From NCBI RefSeq assembly GCF_003952185.1, contig NZ_RXFS01000004.1:310001-374000 (forward strand): 64,000 bases of DNA, in the 5' to 3' direction. Shown here in pieces: positions 45,305 through 56,009 of the stretch. The first letter of the stretch is position 1. Every line of letters starts with the position of its first letter. The notes under the pieces were generated by a model. The model was not told the origin of the DNA and made no database searches. It was given only the letters and a program-made list of their open reading frames with translations. Both the position numbers and the translations under genes were made by a program. The stretch comes from Variovorax sp. 679. Its GTDB lineage: Bacteria > Pseudomonadota > Gammaproteobacteria > Burkholderiales > Burkholderiaceae_C.

Positions 45305-46210
45305 ATGGCCTCGACACAGATCATTTCGAACGGCGTGAAAAGCGCCGCACCTCCCGGCCCCTGGCGCGAGTTCTGGACGGCCTTCTCGGCCAACCGCGGC
45401 GCGGTCATCGGGCTCGCCACCATCGTCCTGCTGCTGCTGGTCGCGCTGTTCGCGCCGTGGATCGCGCCGCACGCGCCCAACGAAACCAACAGTGCCGTCT
45501 TCCTGCAGCCGCCAGCGTGGCAGAAGGGCGGCTCCATGAGCTACCTGCTGGGCACCGACGCGATCGGGCGCGACATTCTTTCGCGGCTCATGTACGGCGC
45601 GCGGCTGTCGCTGTCGATCGGCGTCGCAGTGGTTGCGCTGTCGGTGGTTGCTGGCGTGGTGCTCGGGCTGATCGCGGGATTCTTCCGCGGCGTGCTGGAG
45701 ATCGCGATCATGCGGCTGATGGACATCGTGCTCACGCTGCCCAGCCTGCTGCTGGCCATCGTGATCGTTGCCATCCTCGGGCCGGGGCTGGTCAACGCGA
45801 TGCTTGCGGTGGCCATCGTGGTGCTGCCGCACTACGTGCGCATCACGCGCGCCGCCGTCATCGCCGAGGTCTCGCGCGACTACGTGACCGCCGCGCGTGT
45901 GAGCGGCGCCGGCACGCTGCGGCTGATGTTCCGCGAGGTGCTGCCCAACTGCGCCGCGCCGCTGATCGTGCAGGCCTCGCTCGGCATCTCGACCGCGATC
46001 CTCGATGCTGCGGCGCTCGGCTTCCTCGGCCTCGGCGCGCAGCCACCGTCTCCGGAGTGGGGAACCATGCTGGCCGACGCGCGCGAGTTCGTGCTGCGCG
46101 CATGGTGGGTCGTCACCTTCCCCGGCATGGCGATCCTCGCGGCCGTGCTGGCTTTCAATCTTCTGGGCGACGGCCTGCGCGACGCGCTGGACCCGAAGCT
46201 CAAGCGCTAG
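45305..46210 (+). CDS. dppC: Dipeptide ABC transporter permease DppC
   Basis: A 301-residue permease with an N-terminal OppC-type segment (FWTAFSANRGAVIGLATIVL), six spans and the EAA loop AARVSGAGTLRLMFREVLPN. It begins 4 bp after dppB. Repeat copy B starts 9 bp after its stop and separates it from dppD. Confidence 0.94.
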   Translation: MASTQIISNGVKSAAPPGPWREFWTAFSANRGAVIGLATIVLLLLVALFAPWIAPHAPNETNSAVFLQPPAWQKGGSMSYLLGTDAIGRDILSRLMYGARLSLSIGVAVVALSVVAGVVLGLIAGFFRGVLEIAIMRLMDIVLTLPSLLLAIVIVAILGPGLVNAMLAVAIVVLPHYVRITRAAVIAEVSRDYVTAARVSGAGTLRLMFREVLPNCAAPLIVQASLGISTAILDAAALGFLGLGAQPPSPEWGTMLADAREFVLRAWWVVTFPGMAILAAVLAFNLLGDGLRDALDPKLKR

Positions 46211-46219
46211 CATGAAGTA

Positions 46220-46312
46220 CACCCCCAGGCTTGCCCACTTCGTGTGGCCTCCTACCCCCTTGCAGGGGGCAACACCAGCGGCCCGGCAAAGCCGGTTCCG
46301 CGGTGTTCCTGG
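46220..46312 (+). repeat. Interspersed structured ~90-bp repeat, copy B
   Basis: Inside the dpp operon, 9 bp after the dppC stop and about 30 bp before the dppD ATG. Read with the operon it runs from ACCCCCAGGCTTGCC to CGGTGTTCCTGG. The same nested stems as in copies A, C and D can be drawn, with AACACC/GGTGTT and GCCAC/GTGGGC pairs. Confidence 0.88.
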
Positions 46313-46341
46313 AACAGGCCTTTCGGGCCGGAGTCACTGAT

Positions 46342-47363
<1,022 letters not shown>

Positions 47364-47367
<4 letters not shown>

Positions 47368-48410
47368 GCGAAGCCTCCACCCGCGCGTGGACCGAATTGG
47401 TCGTCGAAGCGAAGAACCTCCAGCGCACCTACGACATCCGCCGTGGATTGTTCCGCGCGCCCTCGCACCTGCGCGCGGTGGGCGACATCTCGTTCCGCAT
47501 CGAGCGTGGCCGCACGCTGGCCGTGGTGGGCGAGTCGGGCTGTGGCAAGTCGACCCTGGCGCGCATGGTCGCGCTGATCGAGAAGCCTACGGCGGGACAG
47601 CTCACGCTGGTCGGCACCGACGCGGTCGACACGCCGGCCGAGCGCAAGCGCGAGCTGCGCCAGGCCGTGCAGCTGGTGTTCCAGAACCCGTACGGCTCGC
47701 TCAATCCGCGCAAGAAGATCTCGGCGGTGCTTGAGGATCCGCTCGCCATCAACACGACCATGAGCAAGCCCGAGCGCGCCGCGAAGGCCCGCGACATGCT
47801 CGCGCGCGTGGGCCTTCGGCCCGAGTACGCCAACCGCTATCCGCACATGTTCTCGGGCGGCCAGCGCCAGCGCATCGCCATCGCGCGAGCGCTGATGCTG
47901 AACCCGCGCCTGCTGGTGGCCGACGAGCCGGTGTCCGCGCTCGACGTGTCGATCCAGGCGCAGGTGCTGAACCTGCTGGCCGACCTGCAGGCCGAGCTGG
48001 GCCTCGCGTATCTCTTCATCTCGCACGACCTCGGCGTGGTTCGGCACATCGCGCACGACGTGCTCGTGATGTACCTCGGCCATGCGGTGGAGCAGGGCCC
48101 CAAGTCGCGCATCTTCTCGCGGCCGCTGCATCCGTACACGCAGGCGCTGCTGGCGTCGACGCCGGGGCTCAGCAGCCAGCGCATCGTGCTCAAGGGCGAG
48201 CTGCCGTCGCCGCTGAATCCGCCATCGGGCTGCGTGTTCAGCACGCGCTGCCCGCATGTCGAGCCGCGCTGCCGCGAAGAGAGGCCGCTGCCGCGCATGC
48301 TCGACGAGCGGCTGGTGGCCTGCCACTTCTCCGAGAAGTTCCTCGAAGGCGCGCCGCTCGTGCGCGCGGATGTTCCCTCCGCCGCCATTGCGATGGCGAC
48401 GAATCCTTAA
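47364..48410 (+). CDS. dppF: Dipeptide ABC transporter ATPase DppF
   Basis: A 348-residue ATPase with Walker A GESGCGKSTL, signature FSGGQRQR, Walker B LLVADEP and a C-terminal extension with GCVFSTRCPHVEPRC. It is the second nucleotide-binding subunit of the dipeptide importer. It overlaps dppD by 4 bp and precedes dppA by 35 bp. Confidence 0.95.
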
Positions 48411-48445
48411 CGTTCGTTTTTTCAACCGTGTATCAAGGAGTCCAA

Positions 48446-50077
48446 ATGAAGACCCAGCCCACCGTTTCGCGCCGCTCAAAAAGCCTGGCGCTCCTGGCAC
48501 CGACTGCGCTTGCGGCCCTTACCCTGGCCTGCGGCGCCGTGTCAGCCAAGACGCTGGTGTATTGCTCGGAAGGCAGCCCGGAGAATTTCTATCCGGGCAT
48601 GAACACCACCGGCACCTCGTTCGACGTGACCACGCAGGTCTACAACACCATCGTCGAATTCGAGCGCGGCGGCACCAAGGTCGTGCCGGGCCTCGCCGAG
48701 AAATGGGACATCTCGGCCGACGGCACTGTCTACACCTTCCACCTGCGCAAGGGCGTGAAGTGGCACTCCACCAGCAAGAGCTTCAAGCCCACGCGCGACT
48801 TCAACGCCGACGACTTCATCTTCATGCTCGAGCGGCAGTGGAAGGAGAGCGATCCCTTCTTCAAGGTGACGAGCCAGAACCACTCGTACTTCAACGACAT
48901 GGGCATGCCCAAGCTGCTGAAGACGGTGGACCGCATCGACGACTACACGGTGAAGATCGTGCTCAACCAGCCCGAGGCGCCGTTCCTGGCGAACCTGGCG
49001 ATGCAGTACGCGGGCATCCAGTCGAAGGAGTACGCCATCGCGATGCTGAAGGCCGGCACGCCCGAGAAGGTCGACCAGGACCCGATCGGCACCGGCCCCT
49101 TCTACCTCGTGCAGTACCAGAAGGACGCGATCATCCGCTTCAAGGCCTTCCCGCAGTACTGGGGCGGCAAGGCGAAGATCGACGACCTCGTGTTCGCGAT
49201 CACGCCCGACGCGTCGGTGCGCTGGGCCAAGCTGCAGAAGGGCGAGTGCCACGTCATGCCGTACCCGAACCCGGCCGACCTCGACGCGATCCGCAAGGAC
49301 CCGAACGTGCAACTGCTGGAGCAGCCCGGCCTGAACGTGGGCTACCTCTCGTACAACACGACGAAGAAGCCCTTCGACGACGTGCGCGTGCGCAAGGCCA
49401 TCAACATGGCGATCAACAAGAAGGCCATCATCGACGGCGTGTACCTGTCGACCGGCGTGGCGGCGAAGAACCCGATCCCGCCGACCATGTGGTCCTACAA
49501 CGACGCGGTGAAGGACGACCCGTACGATCCCGAAGCCGCGAAGAAGCTGCTGGCGCAGGCCGGCTTCCCTGACGGCTTCTCGACCGACCTGTGGGCCATG
49601 CCGGTGCAGCGCCCGTACAACCCGAACGCCAAGCGCATCGCCGAGCTGATGCAGGCCGACCTTGCCAAGATCAACGTCAAGGCCGAGATCAAGAGCTTCG
49701 AGTGGGGCGAGTACCGCAAGCGCCTGCAGGCCGGCGAGCACCAGATGGGCATGCTGGGCTGGACCGGCGACAACGGCGACCCGGACAACTTCATGTACAC
49801 GCTGCTGGGCTGCTCCTCGGCCAAGTCGGCCAGCGGCAGCAACATCTCGAAGTTCTGCTACCAGCCGTACGAAGACCTCGTGGTGAAGGCCAAGAGCACC
49901 GTGAAGCAGGCCGACCGCGACGCGCTCTACAAGAAGGCGCAGGTGATCTTCAAGGAGCAGGCACCGTGGTTCACCATCGCGCACGCGGTGCAGCTGAAGC
50001 CGGTGCGCAAGGAGGTCGTCGACTTCAAGCTGAGCCCCTTCGGCCGCCACACCTTCTACGGTGTGGATATCAAGTAA
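48446..50077 (+). CDS. dppA: Periplasmic dipeptide-binding protein DppA
   Basis: A 543-residue SBP of family 5 with clear similarity to E. coli DppA throughout (KTLVYCSEGSPE after the signal peptide, PGLAEKWDISADGTVYTFHL, IPPTMWSYND, LWAMPVQRPYNPNAKRIAEL, MLGWTGDNGDPDNF). The signal peptide ends near AVSA (about residue 33). It brings dipeptides (and in some species heme or aminolevulinate) to DppBCDF. An AAGGAG ribosome-binding site precedes the ATG. Unlike in E. coli, the gene comes last in the cluster. Confidence 0.95.
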   Translation: MKTQPTVSRRSKSLALLAPTALAALTLACGAVSAKTLVYCSEGSPENFYPGMNTTGTSFDVTTQVYNTIVEFERGGTKVVPGLAEKWDISADGTVYTFHLRKGVKWHSTSKSFKPTRDFNADDFIFMLERQWKESDPFFKVTSQNHSYFNDMGMPKLLKTVDRIDDYTVKIVLNQPEAPFLANLAMQYAGIQSKEYAIAMLKAGTPEKVDQDPIGTGPFYLVQYQKDAIIRFKAFPQYWGGKAKIDDLVFAITPDASVRWAKLQKGECHVMPYPNPADLDAIRKDPNVQLLEQPGLNVGYLSYNTTKKPFDDVRVRKAINMAINKKAIIDGVYLSTGVAAKNPIPPTMWSYNDAVKDDPYDPEAAKKLLAQAGFPDGFSTDLWAMPVQRPYNPNAKRIAELMQADLAKINVKAEIKSFEWGEYRKRLQAGEHQMGMLGWTGDNGDPDNFMYTLLGCSSAKSASGSNISKFCYQPYEDLVVKAKSTVKQADRDALYKKAQVIFKEQAPWFTIAHAVQLKPVRKEVVDFKLSPFGRHTFYGVDIK

Positions 50078-50172
50078 ACCCCCAGGCTTCGCGCACTTCG
50101 TGTCGCTACGCCAACCCCCTTGCAGGGGGCAACACCTGCGGCCTGGCAAAGCCGGTTCCACGGTGTTCCTGG
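50078..50172 (+). repeat. Interspersed structured ~90-bp repeat, copy C
   Basis: Starts directly at the dppA stop (50075-50077) and ends 13 bp before the mtnN start. Stem variants relative to B and D are GTGG/CCGC (with a G-T wobble) and GCGAC/GTGCGC. The CCCCC-ttgca-GGGGG hairpin is unchanged. Confidence 0.88.
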
Positions 50173-50185
50173 AAAGAGAAGTAGC

Positions 50186-50971
50186 TTGAGCTCTCTGTCA
50201 CGCGCGCCCATTGCCATCGTCGCGGCGATGCACGAGGAGCTGGGCGCGCTCCTCGCGCTGATGCCCGACGAGCAGCGCGTGCGCGTCGCGGGCCGCGACT
50301 TCTGGGTGGGCCATCTGCATGGCCAGCCGGTGGTCGCGGTGCTGTCGCGCATTGGCAAGGTCGCGGCGGCAATCACGGCCACGGTGCTGCTGGAGCGCTT
50401 CGGCGTGCGGGCCATCGTGTTCACCGGCGTCGCGGGCGGGCTTGCGCCGGGCGTGAATGTGGGAGACGTGGTCGTCGCGACGCAGCTGCTGCAGCATGAC
50501 CTCGATGCCTCGCCGATCTTCCCGAAATACGAAGTGCCGTTGATGGGCCTGTCGCGCTTCGCGGCCGACACCGCCATCGGCGATGCGCTGGCGAACGTTG
50601 CCGAAGCGACGCTGCGCGATCCGGTGGCATTGCTGGGCCAGGAGGCTGTCGACGAGTTCGGCCTTCGTTCGCCGAAGGTGCACCGCGGGCTGCTGGTGAG
50701 CGGCGACCGGTTCGTCTCGACCACCGCCGAGAGCGAGGCATTGCAGCGCGCCTTGCCCGATGCGCTCGCGGTCGAGATGGAGGGTGCGTCGGTGGCGCAG
50801 GTGTGCCACGACTACGGCGTGCCCTTCGCGGCGATGCGGACGATCTCCGATCGCGCAGACGATGCTGCGCACGGCGACTTCTCGCGCTTCGTCGTTGCGG
50901 TCGCGAGCCGCTACAGCCTTGCGCTCGTCGGCGCGTGGCTGGTGGCGTCGTTGCCGCAGGAGCTCAGCTGA
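50186..50971 (+). CDS. mtnN: 5'-methylthioadenosine/S-adenosylhomocysteine nucleosidase
   Basis: A 261-residue nucleoside phosphorylase-fold enzyme. IAIVAAMHEELGALL carries the general acid Glu. FTGVAGGLAPGVNVGDVV, VSGDRFVST and the catalytic Asp in AMRTISDRAD follow. It recycles SAM by-products. The start is probably TTG at 50186 after an AGAGAAG ribosome-binding site, because the only upstream ATG lies inside repeat copy C. Its end overlaps the convergent DUF1275 gene by 8 bp. Confidence 0.88.
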   Translation: MSSLSRAPIAIVAAMHEELGALLALMPDEQRVRVAGRDFWVGHLHGQPVVAVLSRIGKVAAAITATVLLERFGVRAIVFTGVAGGLAPGVNVGDVVVATQLLQHDLDASPIFPKYEVPLMGLSRFAADTAIGDALANVAEATLRDPVALLGQEAVDEFGLRSPKVHRGLLVSGDRFVSTTAESEALQRALPDALAVEMEGASVAQVCHDYGVPFAAMRTISDRADDAAHGDFSRFVVAVASRYSLALVGAWLVASLPQELS

Positions 50972-51728
50972 GCGAGGGCGTGCGGCGGCGCGGAATGTCG
51001 CGCAGCAGCGGCGGGATCGACAACGCGAGCAGCAGCGCAGCCAGCGGCACCACGCAGACGAAACCCACGTACTTGAAGCCCAGCGCCCCCACCGCGCCGC
51101 CGAGCACGAACATGCCGAACAGTCCGCCCGAGCGGCGCATGCGGCTGCGGTCGTGGCGCACGACCAGGGCCGGCGCCGGTGCCGACTTCGAGCGGCGGTT
51201 CCAGTAGAGCATCTTGCCGATCTCGATGCCCAGGTCGGTGATGTTGCCGGTCATGTGGGTGGTGCGGATGCTGCCGCCCGAGGTCTTGGACGCCACCGCG
51301 TTCTGCAGGCCCATGATGAAGGACAGCAGCAGCACGGTGAGCGGCACCGCGAACGGCGTCGCCCAGGTCAGCGTGATGGCGCCCATGAGCCCGAACGGGA
51401 ACATCAGCGCGGCCTCGAGCATCAGCGGCAGGGCGTACACGCCGTGCATGCGGTGCTGCCGGCCCCAGTTCACGAGCACGGCGCAGACGGCGGCGCCGCT
51501 CAGGAAGGCCAGGATCGCGCCCAGCGCGTTCAGCAGCAGCGTGACGTTGCCCAGCACCATGCCGTCGGCCAGCTGCGAGGCGAAGCCGGTCATGTGCGAG
51601 GTGTACATGTGGAGCACGAGGAAGCCGCCCGCGTTGACGGCGCCGGCGTTGAAGGCCAGCAGCAGGCCGAGCGCGGCATTGGTCGACGGCGCGCGATGGC
51701 GGTTGGTGAGGAAACGAAGTCTGCGCAC
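50964..51728 (-). CDS. DUF1275/YoaK-family membrane protein
   Basis: A 254-residue polytopic protein with about six spans. The signatures are AFNAGAVNAGGFLVLHMYTS at the start and MGLQNAVASKT with TTHMTGNITDLGIEIG in the middle, typical of DUF1275. Function is not established. It uses a GTG start at 51728 (MRRLRFLTNRH). It follows corA on the same strand after 61 bp. Confidence 0.85.
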   Translation of the reverse strand: MRRLRFLTNRHRAPSTNAALGLLLAFNAGAVNAGGFLVLHMYTSHMTGFASQLADGMVLGNVTLLLNALGAILAFLSGAAVCAVLVNWGRQHRMHGVYALPLMLEAALMFPFGLMGAITLTWATPFAVPLTVLLLSFIMGLQNAVASKTSGGSIRTTHMTGNITDLGIEIGKMLYWNRRSKSAPAPALVVRHDRSRMRRSGGLFGMFVLGGAVGALGFKYVGFVCVVPLAALLLALSIPPLLRDIPRRRTPSLS

Positions 51729-51789
51729 GGTGGCTCTCCGGTCAGCGCCTGGCTGCCGGCCACTCTAGCACCGTGCCCCCGGACCGGGA

Positions 51790-52776
51790 CTACTTCAGCC
51801 AGCCGCGCCGGCGGAAGTACCACATGGGCACCAGCGCGCTGGCCGCCATCAGCACGATGGCATAGGGGTAGCCCATGGCCCAGTCGAGCTCGGGCATGAA
51901 CTTGAAGTTCATGCCGTAGATGCTGGCGATCAGCGTGGGCGGCAGCAGCGCGACGCTGGCCACCGAGAAGATCTTGATGGTCTTGTTCTGGTTGATGTTG
52001 ATGAAACCGACGGTCGCATCCATCAGGAAGTTGATCTTGTCGAAGAGAAAAGCCGTGTGGTTGTCCAGCGACTCGATGTCGCGCAGGATCTGCCGCGCTT
52101 CCTCGAACTGCTCGGCATTGAGCATCTTGCTGCGCATCATGAAGCTGACCGCGCGGCGTGTGTCCATCACGTTGCGGCGGATGCGCCCGTTCAGGTCTTC
52201 CTGCCGTGCGATGGCGCCGAGGACCTCTCCGGCCAGTTCGTCGCTGACGTTGCCCGAGAGCACCTTCTTGCTGGCCGCCTCCAGCTCGTCGTAGATGTTC
52301 TCCAGCGAGTCGGCCGAGTATTCGGCGTCGGCGTCGAAGAGCTTGAGCATGACTTCCTTGGCGTCCTCGATGAGCCCCGGTGCGCGGCGTGCGCGCATGC
52401 GCAGCAGGCGGAACACGGGCACGTCCTCGTCGTGGATCGAGAACAGCACGCCGCGGCTGCGCAGGTCGGTGTTGTGCTGGTTGAGGATGAAGGCCACGCG
52501 CACCGCGCGCGGGGCCTCGTCGTCGTCGATCAGGAAGTCGGAGCGGATGTGCAGCTCGCCGTTGTCTTCCTCGTAGAAGCGCGCCGATTCCTCGATGTCC
52601 TCGTCCATCGCGTCTTCGGGGATGGACAGGCCGTAGTACTGCTTGATCCAGCGCTTCTCTTCGAGCGTGGGCGACTCGAGGTCGACCCAGATCGGCTGGA
52701 ACCTGGAGAGCTCTTCGAGGGCCTCGATCTCTTCCTGGACGAGGCGGCCGTTGGCGAGCGTGAAGATGTTGAGCAT
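51790..52776 (-). CDS. corA: Magnesium/cobalt transporter CorA
   Basis: A 328-residue CorA protein. A long soluble N-terminal domain forms the funnel. Two C-terminal spans flank the universal YGMNFKFMPELDW loop, and the basic tail RRRGWLK follows. It mediates Mg2+ (and Co2+) influx as a pentamer. ATG at 52776 has a GGGAG ribosome-binding site; a GTG 9 bp upstream is too close to it. A long inverted repeat lies in its leader. Confidence 0.94.
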   Translation of the reverse strand: MLNIFTLANGRLVQEEIEALEELSRFQPIWVDLESPTLEEKRWIKQYYGLSIPEDAMDEDIEESARFYEEDNGELHIRSDFLIDDDEAPRAVRVAFILNQHNTDLRSRGVLFSIHDEDVPVFRLLRMRARRAPGLIEDAKEVMLKLFDADAEYSADSLENIYDELEAASKKVLSGNVSDELAGEVLGAIARQEDLNGRIRRNVMDTRRAVSFMMRSKMLNAEQFEEARQILRDIESLDNHTAFLFDKINFLMDATVGFININQNKTIKIFSVASVALLPPTLIASIYGMNFKFMPELDWAMGYPYAIVLMAASALVPMWYFRRRGWLK

Positions 52777-52826
52777 TGGGCTCACTCCCGGGGGTGACTG
52801 ACTGGACGATGGGCGGGGGAGGGGGC

Positions 52827-52892
52827 GCTTTCAATTCCCGGCCCGACGTGCGCGAACAACGAAAAGCGCGTCAGTGGAAGGGAGTTGAAAGC
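52827..52892. promoter_or_regulatory. Long inverted repeat between corA and the helicase gene
   Basis: GCTTTCAATTCCC (52827-52839) and GGGAGTTGAAAGC (52880-52892) match as inverted arms at 12 of 13 positions, with a 40-bp spacer. It lies 50 bp before the corA start and 121 bp before the helicase start. It may be an operator pair or an RNA hairpin in the corA leader. Confidence 0.5.
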
Positions 52893-53012
52893 TGCCGAGA
52901 CGGGGCGGTTTCCATTGGAAAAATCTCCGGTTGCAGCGAGGCGCGATTATGTCACCGGCCATATGTCGGCACGGCGGCCGGACTGGACGGACATACAGTA
53001 AAGTCGTGCGTC

Positions 53013-55133
53013 ATGCAGACCACTGCGCTCCCCGTTTTTCCCGCCGCACCGAAGACCCAGGCCGAACGCCTGGCCGACGCGCTCGCCTCGCTCAACGAGG
53101 CGCAGCGCGCGGCGGTCGAGCATGGAGTGAGCGCAGCCACGGCCGAATGCGACGAGCGTCCGCTGCTCGTCATCGCCGGTGCGGGTTCGGGCAAGACCAG
53201 CACGCTGGCGCACCGCGTCGCAACCCTCATCGCCGGCGGCGTCGATCCGCAGCGCCTGTTGCTCCTGACCTTCTCGCGCCGTGCCGCGCAGGAGATGGAG
53301 CGTCGTGCCGGCCGGGTGCTGGCGCAGGTGTTGGGCCTGAAGTCCGAGGCGCCTCCCGCGCTGCCCTGGGCCGGCACCTTCCACGGCATCGGCGCACGGC
53401 TGCTTCGCGAGTACGCGCCGCAGATCGGGCTCGACGAGAACTTCACCATCCACGACCGCGGCGACGCCGAAGACCTGATGGGGCTGGTGCGCCACGAGCT
53501 GGGCCTGTCTTCCACCGTCAACCGCTTTCCGCGCAAGGGCACCTGCCTGTCGATCTACTCGCGCTGCGTGAACACGCGCGCGCCGCTGGTGGAGGTGCTG
53601 AAGGATGCCTTTCCCTGGTGCGACGAATGGGAGGCTGAGCTGAAGAAGCTGTTCGGTGCATACGTCGAGGCCAAGCAGCGGCAGAACGTGCTCGACTACG
53701 ACGACCTGCTGCTCTACTGGGCCGAAATGGCCGCCGAGCCCGCGCTGGCCGCGCACATCGGCGCGCGCTTCGACCATGTGCTGGTCGACGAATACCAGGA
53801 CACCAACCTGCTGCAGGCCTCGATCCTGCTGGCGCTCAAGCCCGACGGGCGCGGCGTGACGGTGGTGGGGGACGACGCGCAGTCGATCTATTCCTTCCGC
53901 GGCGCCACGGTGCGAAACATCCTCGACTTTCCGTCGCAGTTCACGCAGGACGCGCGCGTGGTCACGCTCGAGCGCAACTACCGCTCGACGCAGCCGATCC
54001 TCGACGTGTCGAATCGCGTGATCGCGCAGGCCGCCGAGCGGCACGCCAAGACGCTGTGGACCGACAAGCCCTCGGCCGGCAAGCCGCTGCTGGTGCTCGT
54101 GCCCGACGAGGCGGGCCAGGCGCGATGGGTGGCCGACAAGGTGCTGGCGCATCGCGAAGGCGGGCTTGCGCTGAAGTCGCAGGCGGTGCTGTTCCGCACC
54201 TCCACGCACAGCGCGGCGCTCGAACTCGAGCTGGCGCGGCGCAACATCCCGTTCGTGAAGTTCGGCGGGCTCAAGTTTCTCGAAGCCTCGCACGTGAAGG
54301 ACCTGCTCGCGGTGCTCCGCTTCGCGCAGAACCCGCGCGGGCGCATGGCGGGGTTCAGGGTGACGCAGCTGATTCCGGGTATCGGCCCAGCCACGGCCAC
54401 GCGGCTGCTCGACGCGATGGAGCTGGCAGCCGATCCGGCCGAAGCCGTGCGCGAGTTCGTGCCGCCCTCGGCGGCTCGCGCGCAGTGGGCCGACTTCGCC
54501 GAGGCCTATGCCGCCCTGCGTGCGCCCGCGCTCAAATGGCCGGCTGACATCGAGCTGGCGATGGAGTGGTATCTGCCGCATCTGGAGCGGCTGTACGAGG
54601 ACACCTCCGGCGTGCGGCGCGCCGACGTGGAGCAGCTCGCCCGGCTCGCGGCCGGGTACGCCTCGCGCGAACGCTTCCTCACCGAACTCACGCTCGACCC
54701 GCCCGAAGCCACCAGCGACCGCCCGGGGCCGCCGCTGCTCGACGAGGACTACCTGATCCTCTCCACCATCCATTCGGCAAAAGGGCAGGAGTGGAACTCG
54801 GTGCATGTGCTCAACGTGGTCGACGGCTGCCTGCCGGCCGACGTGGCGCAGAGCGCGCACGAGCTGGAAGAGGAGCGCCGGCTGCTCTACGTGGCCATGA
54901 CCCGGGCGCGCGACCACCTGCATCTGCTGGTGCCGCAGCGCTTCCACATCACGCAGCAGGCGGCGCGCGGCGACCGGCACCTGTACGCGAACCGCACGCG
55001 CTTCATCGCCGATGCCGATCTCGAAGGCTTCGAGCAGCAGACCTGGCCGCCTCCGCCGGAGCGCCCGCCGGCCGTGCCGCCGCCCAGCGCCGTGATCGAC
55101 CTGCGCAACAGGATGCGTGCGGCCTGGCGCTGA
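53013..55133 (+). CDS. UvrD/Rep-family ATP-dependent helicase
   Basis: A 706-residue superfamily 1A DNA helicase. Motif I is GAGSGKTSTLAHR, motif II is LVDEYQDTN, motif III is VGDDAQSIYSFRGA, motif IV/V includes STIHSAKGQEWN, and motif VI is YVAMTRARDHLHLLVPQ. It unwinds DNA 3' to 5' in repair or replication restart. It is close to the length of Rep and UvrD but clearly a distinct paralog with a proline-rich C-terminus (PPPPERPPAVPPP). It is divergent from corA. Confidence 0.92.
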   Translation: MQTTALPVFPAAPKTQAERLADALASLNEAQRAAVEHGVSAATAECDERPLLVIAGAGSGKTSTLAHRVATLIAGGVDPQRLLLLTFSRRAAQEMERRAGRVLAQVLGLKSEAPPALPWAGTFHGIGARLLREYAPQIGLDENFTIHDRGDAEDLMGLVRHELGLSSTVNRFPRKGTCLSIYSRCVNTRAPLVEVLKDAFPWCDEWEAELKKLFGAYVEAKQRQNVLDYDDLLLYWAEMAAEPALAAHIGARFDHVLVDEYQDTNLLQASILLALKPDGRGVTVVGDDAQSIYSFRGATVRNILDFPSQFTQDARVVTLERNYRSTQPILDVSNRVIAQAAERHAKTLWTDKPSAGKPLLVLVPDEAGQARWVADKVLAHREGGLALKSQAVLFRTSTHSAALELELARRNIPFVKFGGLKFLEASHVKDLLAVLRFAQNPRGRMAGFRVTQLIPGIGPATATRLLDAMELAADPAEAVREFVPPSAARAQWADFAEAYAALRAPALKWPADIELAMEWYLPHLERLYEDTSGVRRADVEQLARLAAGYASRERFLTELTLDPPEATSDRPGPPLLDEDYLILSTIHSAKGQEWNSVHVLNVVDGCLPADVAQSAHELEEERRLLYVAMTRARDHLHLLVPQRFHITQQAARGDRHLYANRTRFIADADLEGFEQQTWPPPPERPPAVPPPSAVIDLRNRMRAAWR

Positions 55134-55467
55134 GCGATCGGGCAGGGTGGCAGGCCCTTCCGGCGGCAGGGTCACAGGCTGACCACCGGTGAAACACTTG
55201 TTCCGAAAACGCGGCATCGCCTGCCCCGCGCGCGCCAGCTGCTATCGATTCACTAGCGTGTGAAAAGCTGCGCACAAAGCTGCAAAACCCCGGGCAACTC
55301 AGGTATTGCAATACCGTGACAGCTTGGGCATAGTGAATCGACCTTCCCCTCTTCTTTCCCTCTCCCCCTCTTTCCTCTCCCCGTCCCCAGAGAACTCCCG
55401 TTTCGCCGGCCAAACCGCATTCCGCGGCGCGGTCATTTCCCCAACCGTCAATTCCAGGAGGTCATTC
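55134..55467. other. Intergenic region upstream of hpf, with a polypyrimidine tract
   Basis: A 334-bp gap. It contains a palindrome TATTGCAATA near 55302-55313 and an uninterrupted 41-base pyrimidine tract (55342-55382) in what is probably the hpf leader. No credible gene is seen. I looked for a sigma-54 site and found none with correct spacing. Confidence 0.65.
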
Positions 55468-55797
55468 ATGAATTTGACGATCAGCGGTCATCACCTCGAC
55501 GTCACACCTGCCTTGCGCACCTACGTCACGAGCAAGCTGGACCGGGTCATCCGACACTTCGACCAGGTAGTCGATGTAAAGGTGATCCTCACGGTGGAAA
55601 AGCAGAAGGAAAAGGAACGCCGCCAAAGGGCGGAATGCAACATCCACGTCAAGGGCAATGACATGTTCGCGGAGTCGAGCCACGCTGATCTCTACGCTGC
55701 GGTCGATGAACTGGTCGACAAGCTCGACCGCCAGGTGGTGCGCCACAAGGACCGCCTGCAGGATCACCATCACGCGGCACCCAAGCGCGTGATGTAA
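55468..55797 (+). CDS. hpf: Ribosome hibernation promoting factor (HPF/YfiA short form)
   Basis: A 109-residue protein with the complete beta-alpha fold ([56 protein letters not shown]). It binds the 30S subunit in slow growth. An AGGAGG ribosome-binding site precedes the ATG. A strong terminator follows. The linkage hpf-ptsN-hprK matches the rpoN-hpf-ptsN arrangement of other proteobacteria, though rpoN is not here. Confidence 0.95.
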   Translation: MNLTISGHHLDVTPALRTYVTSKLDRVIRHFDQVVDVKVILTVEKQKEKERRQRAECNIHVKGNDMFAESSHADLYAAVDELVDKLDRQVVRHKDRLQDHHHAAPKRVM

Positions 55798-55822
55798 ATA
55801 GGAGCCTCAGGGCTCGCATCAC

Positions 55823-55850
55823 AGGCCGCCTTCGGGCGGCCTTTTGTTTT
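55823..55850 (+). terminator. Rho-independent terminator after hpf
   Basis: AGGCCGCC-TTCG-GGCGGCCT with a stable UUCG tetraloop is followed by TTTGTTTTT, 25 bp after the hpf stop. Confidence 0.93.
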
Positions 55851-56009
55851 TCCGCGCCTTCCCGTGTTTTCCGACCGGGGCACTGGGTCTTTTGGCAAGC
55901 GCCCAGAGGGGAGCGCGAGGCCTCCGGGCAACATGTAGACAGAAAGTAAATAAGGGGACTGGGGGTTTTTACCAAGCGGGTGCATAATCGCCCCCGCTCT
56001 GCACCCACC

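Noticed and set aside
55290..55315. Possible sigma-54 promoter before hpf
   Set aside because: GG and GC dinucleotides occur but not at the required 10-base spacing.
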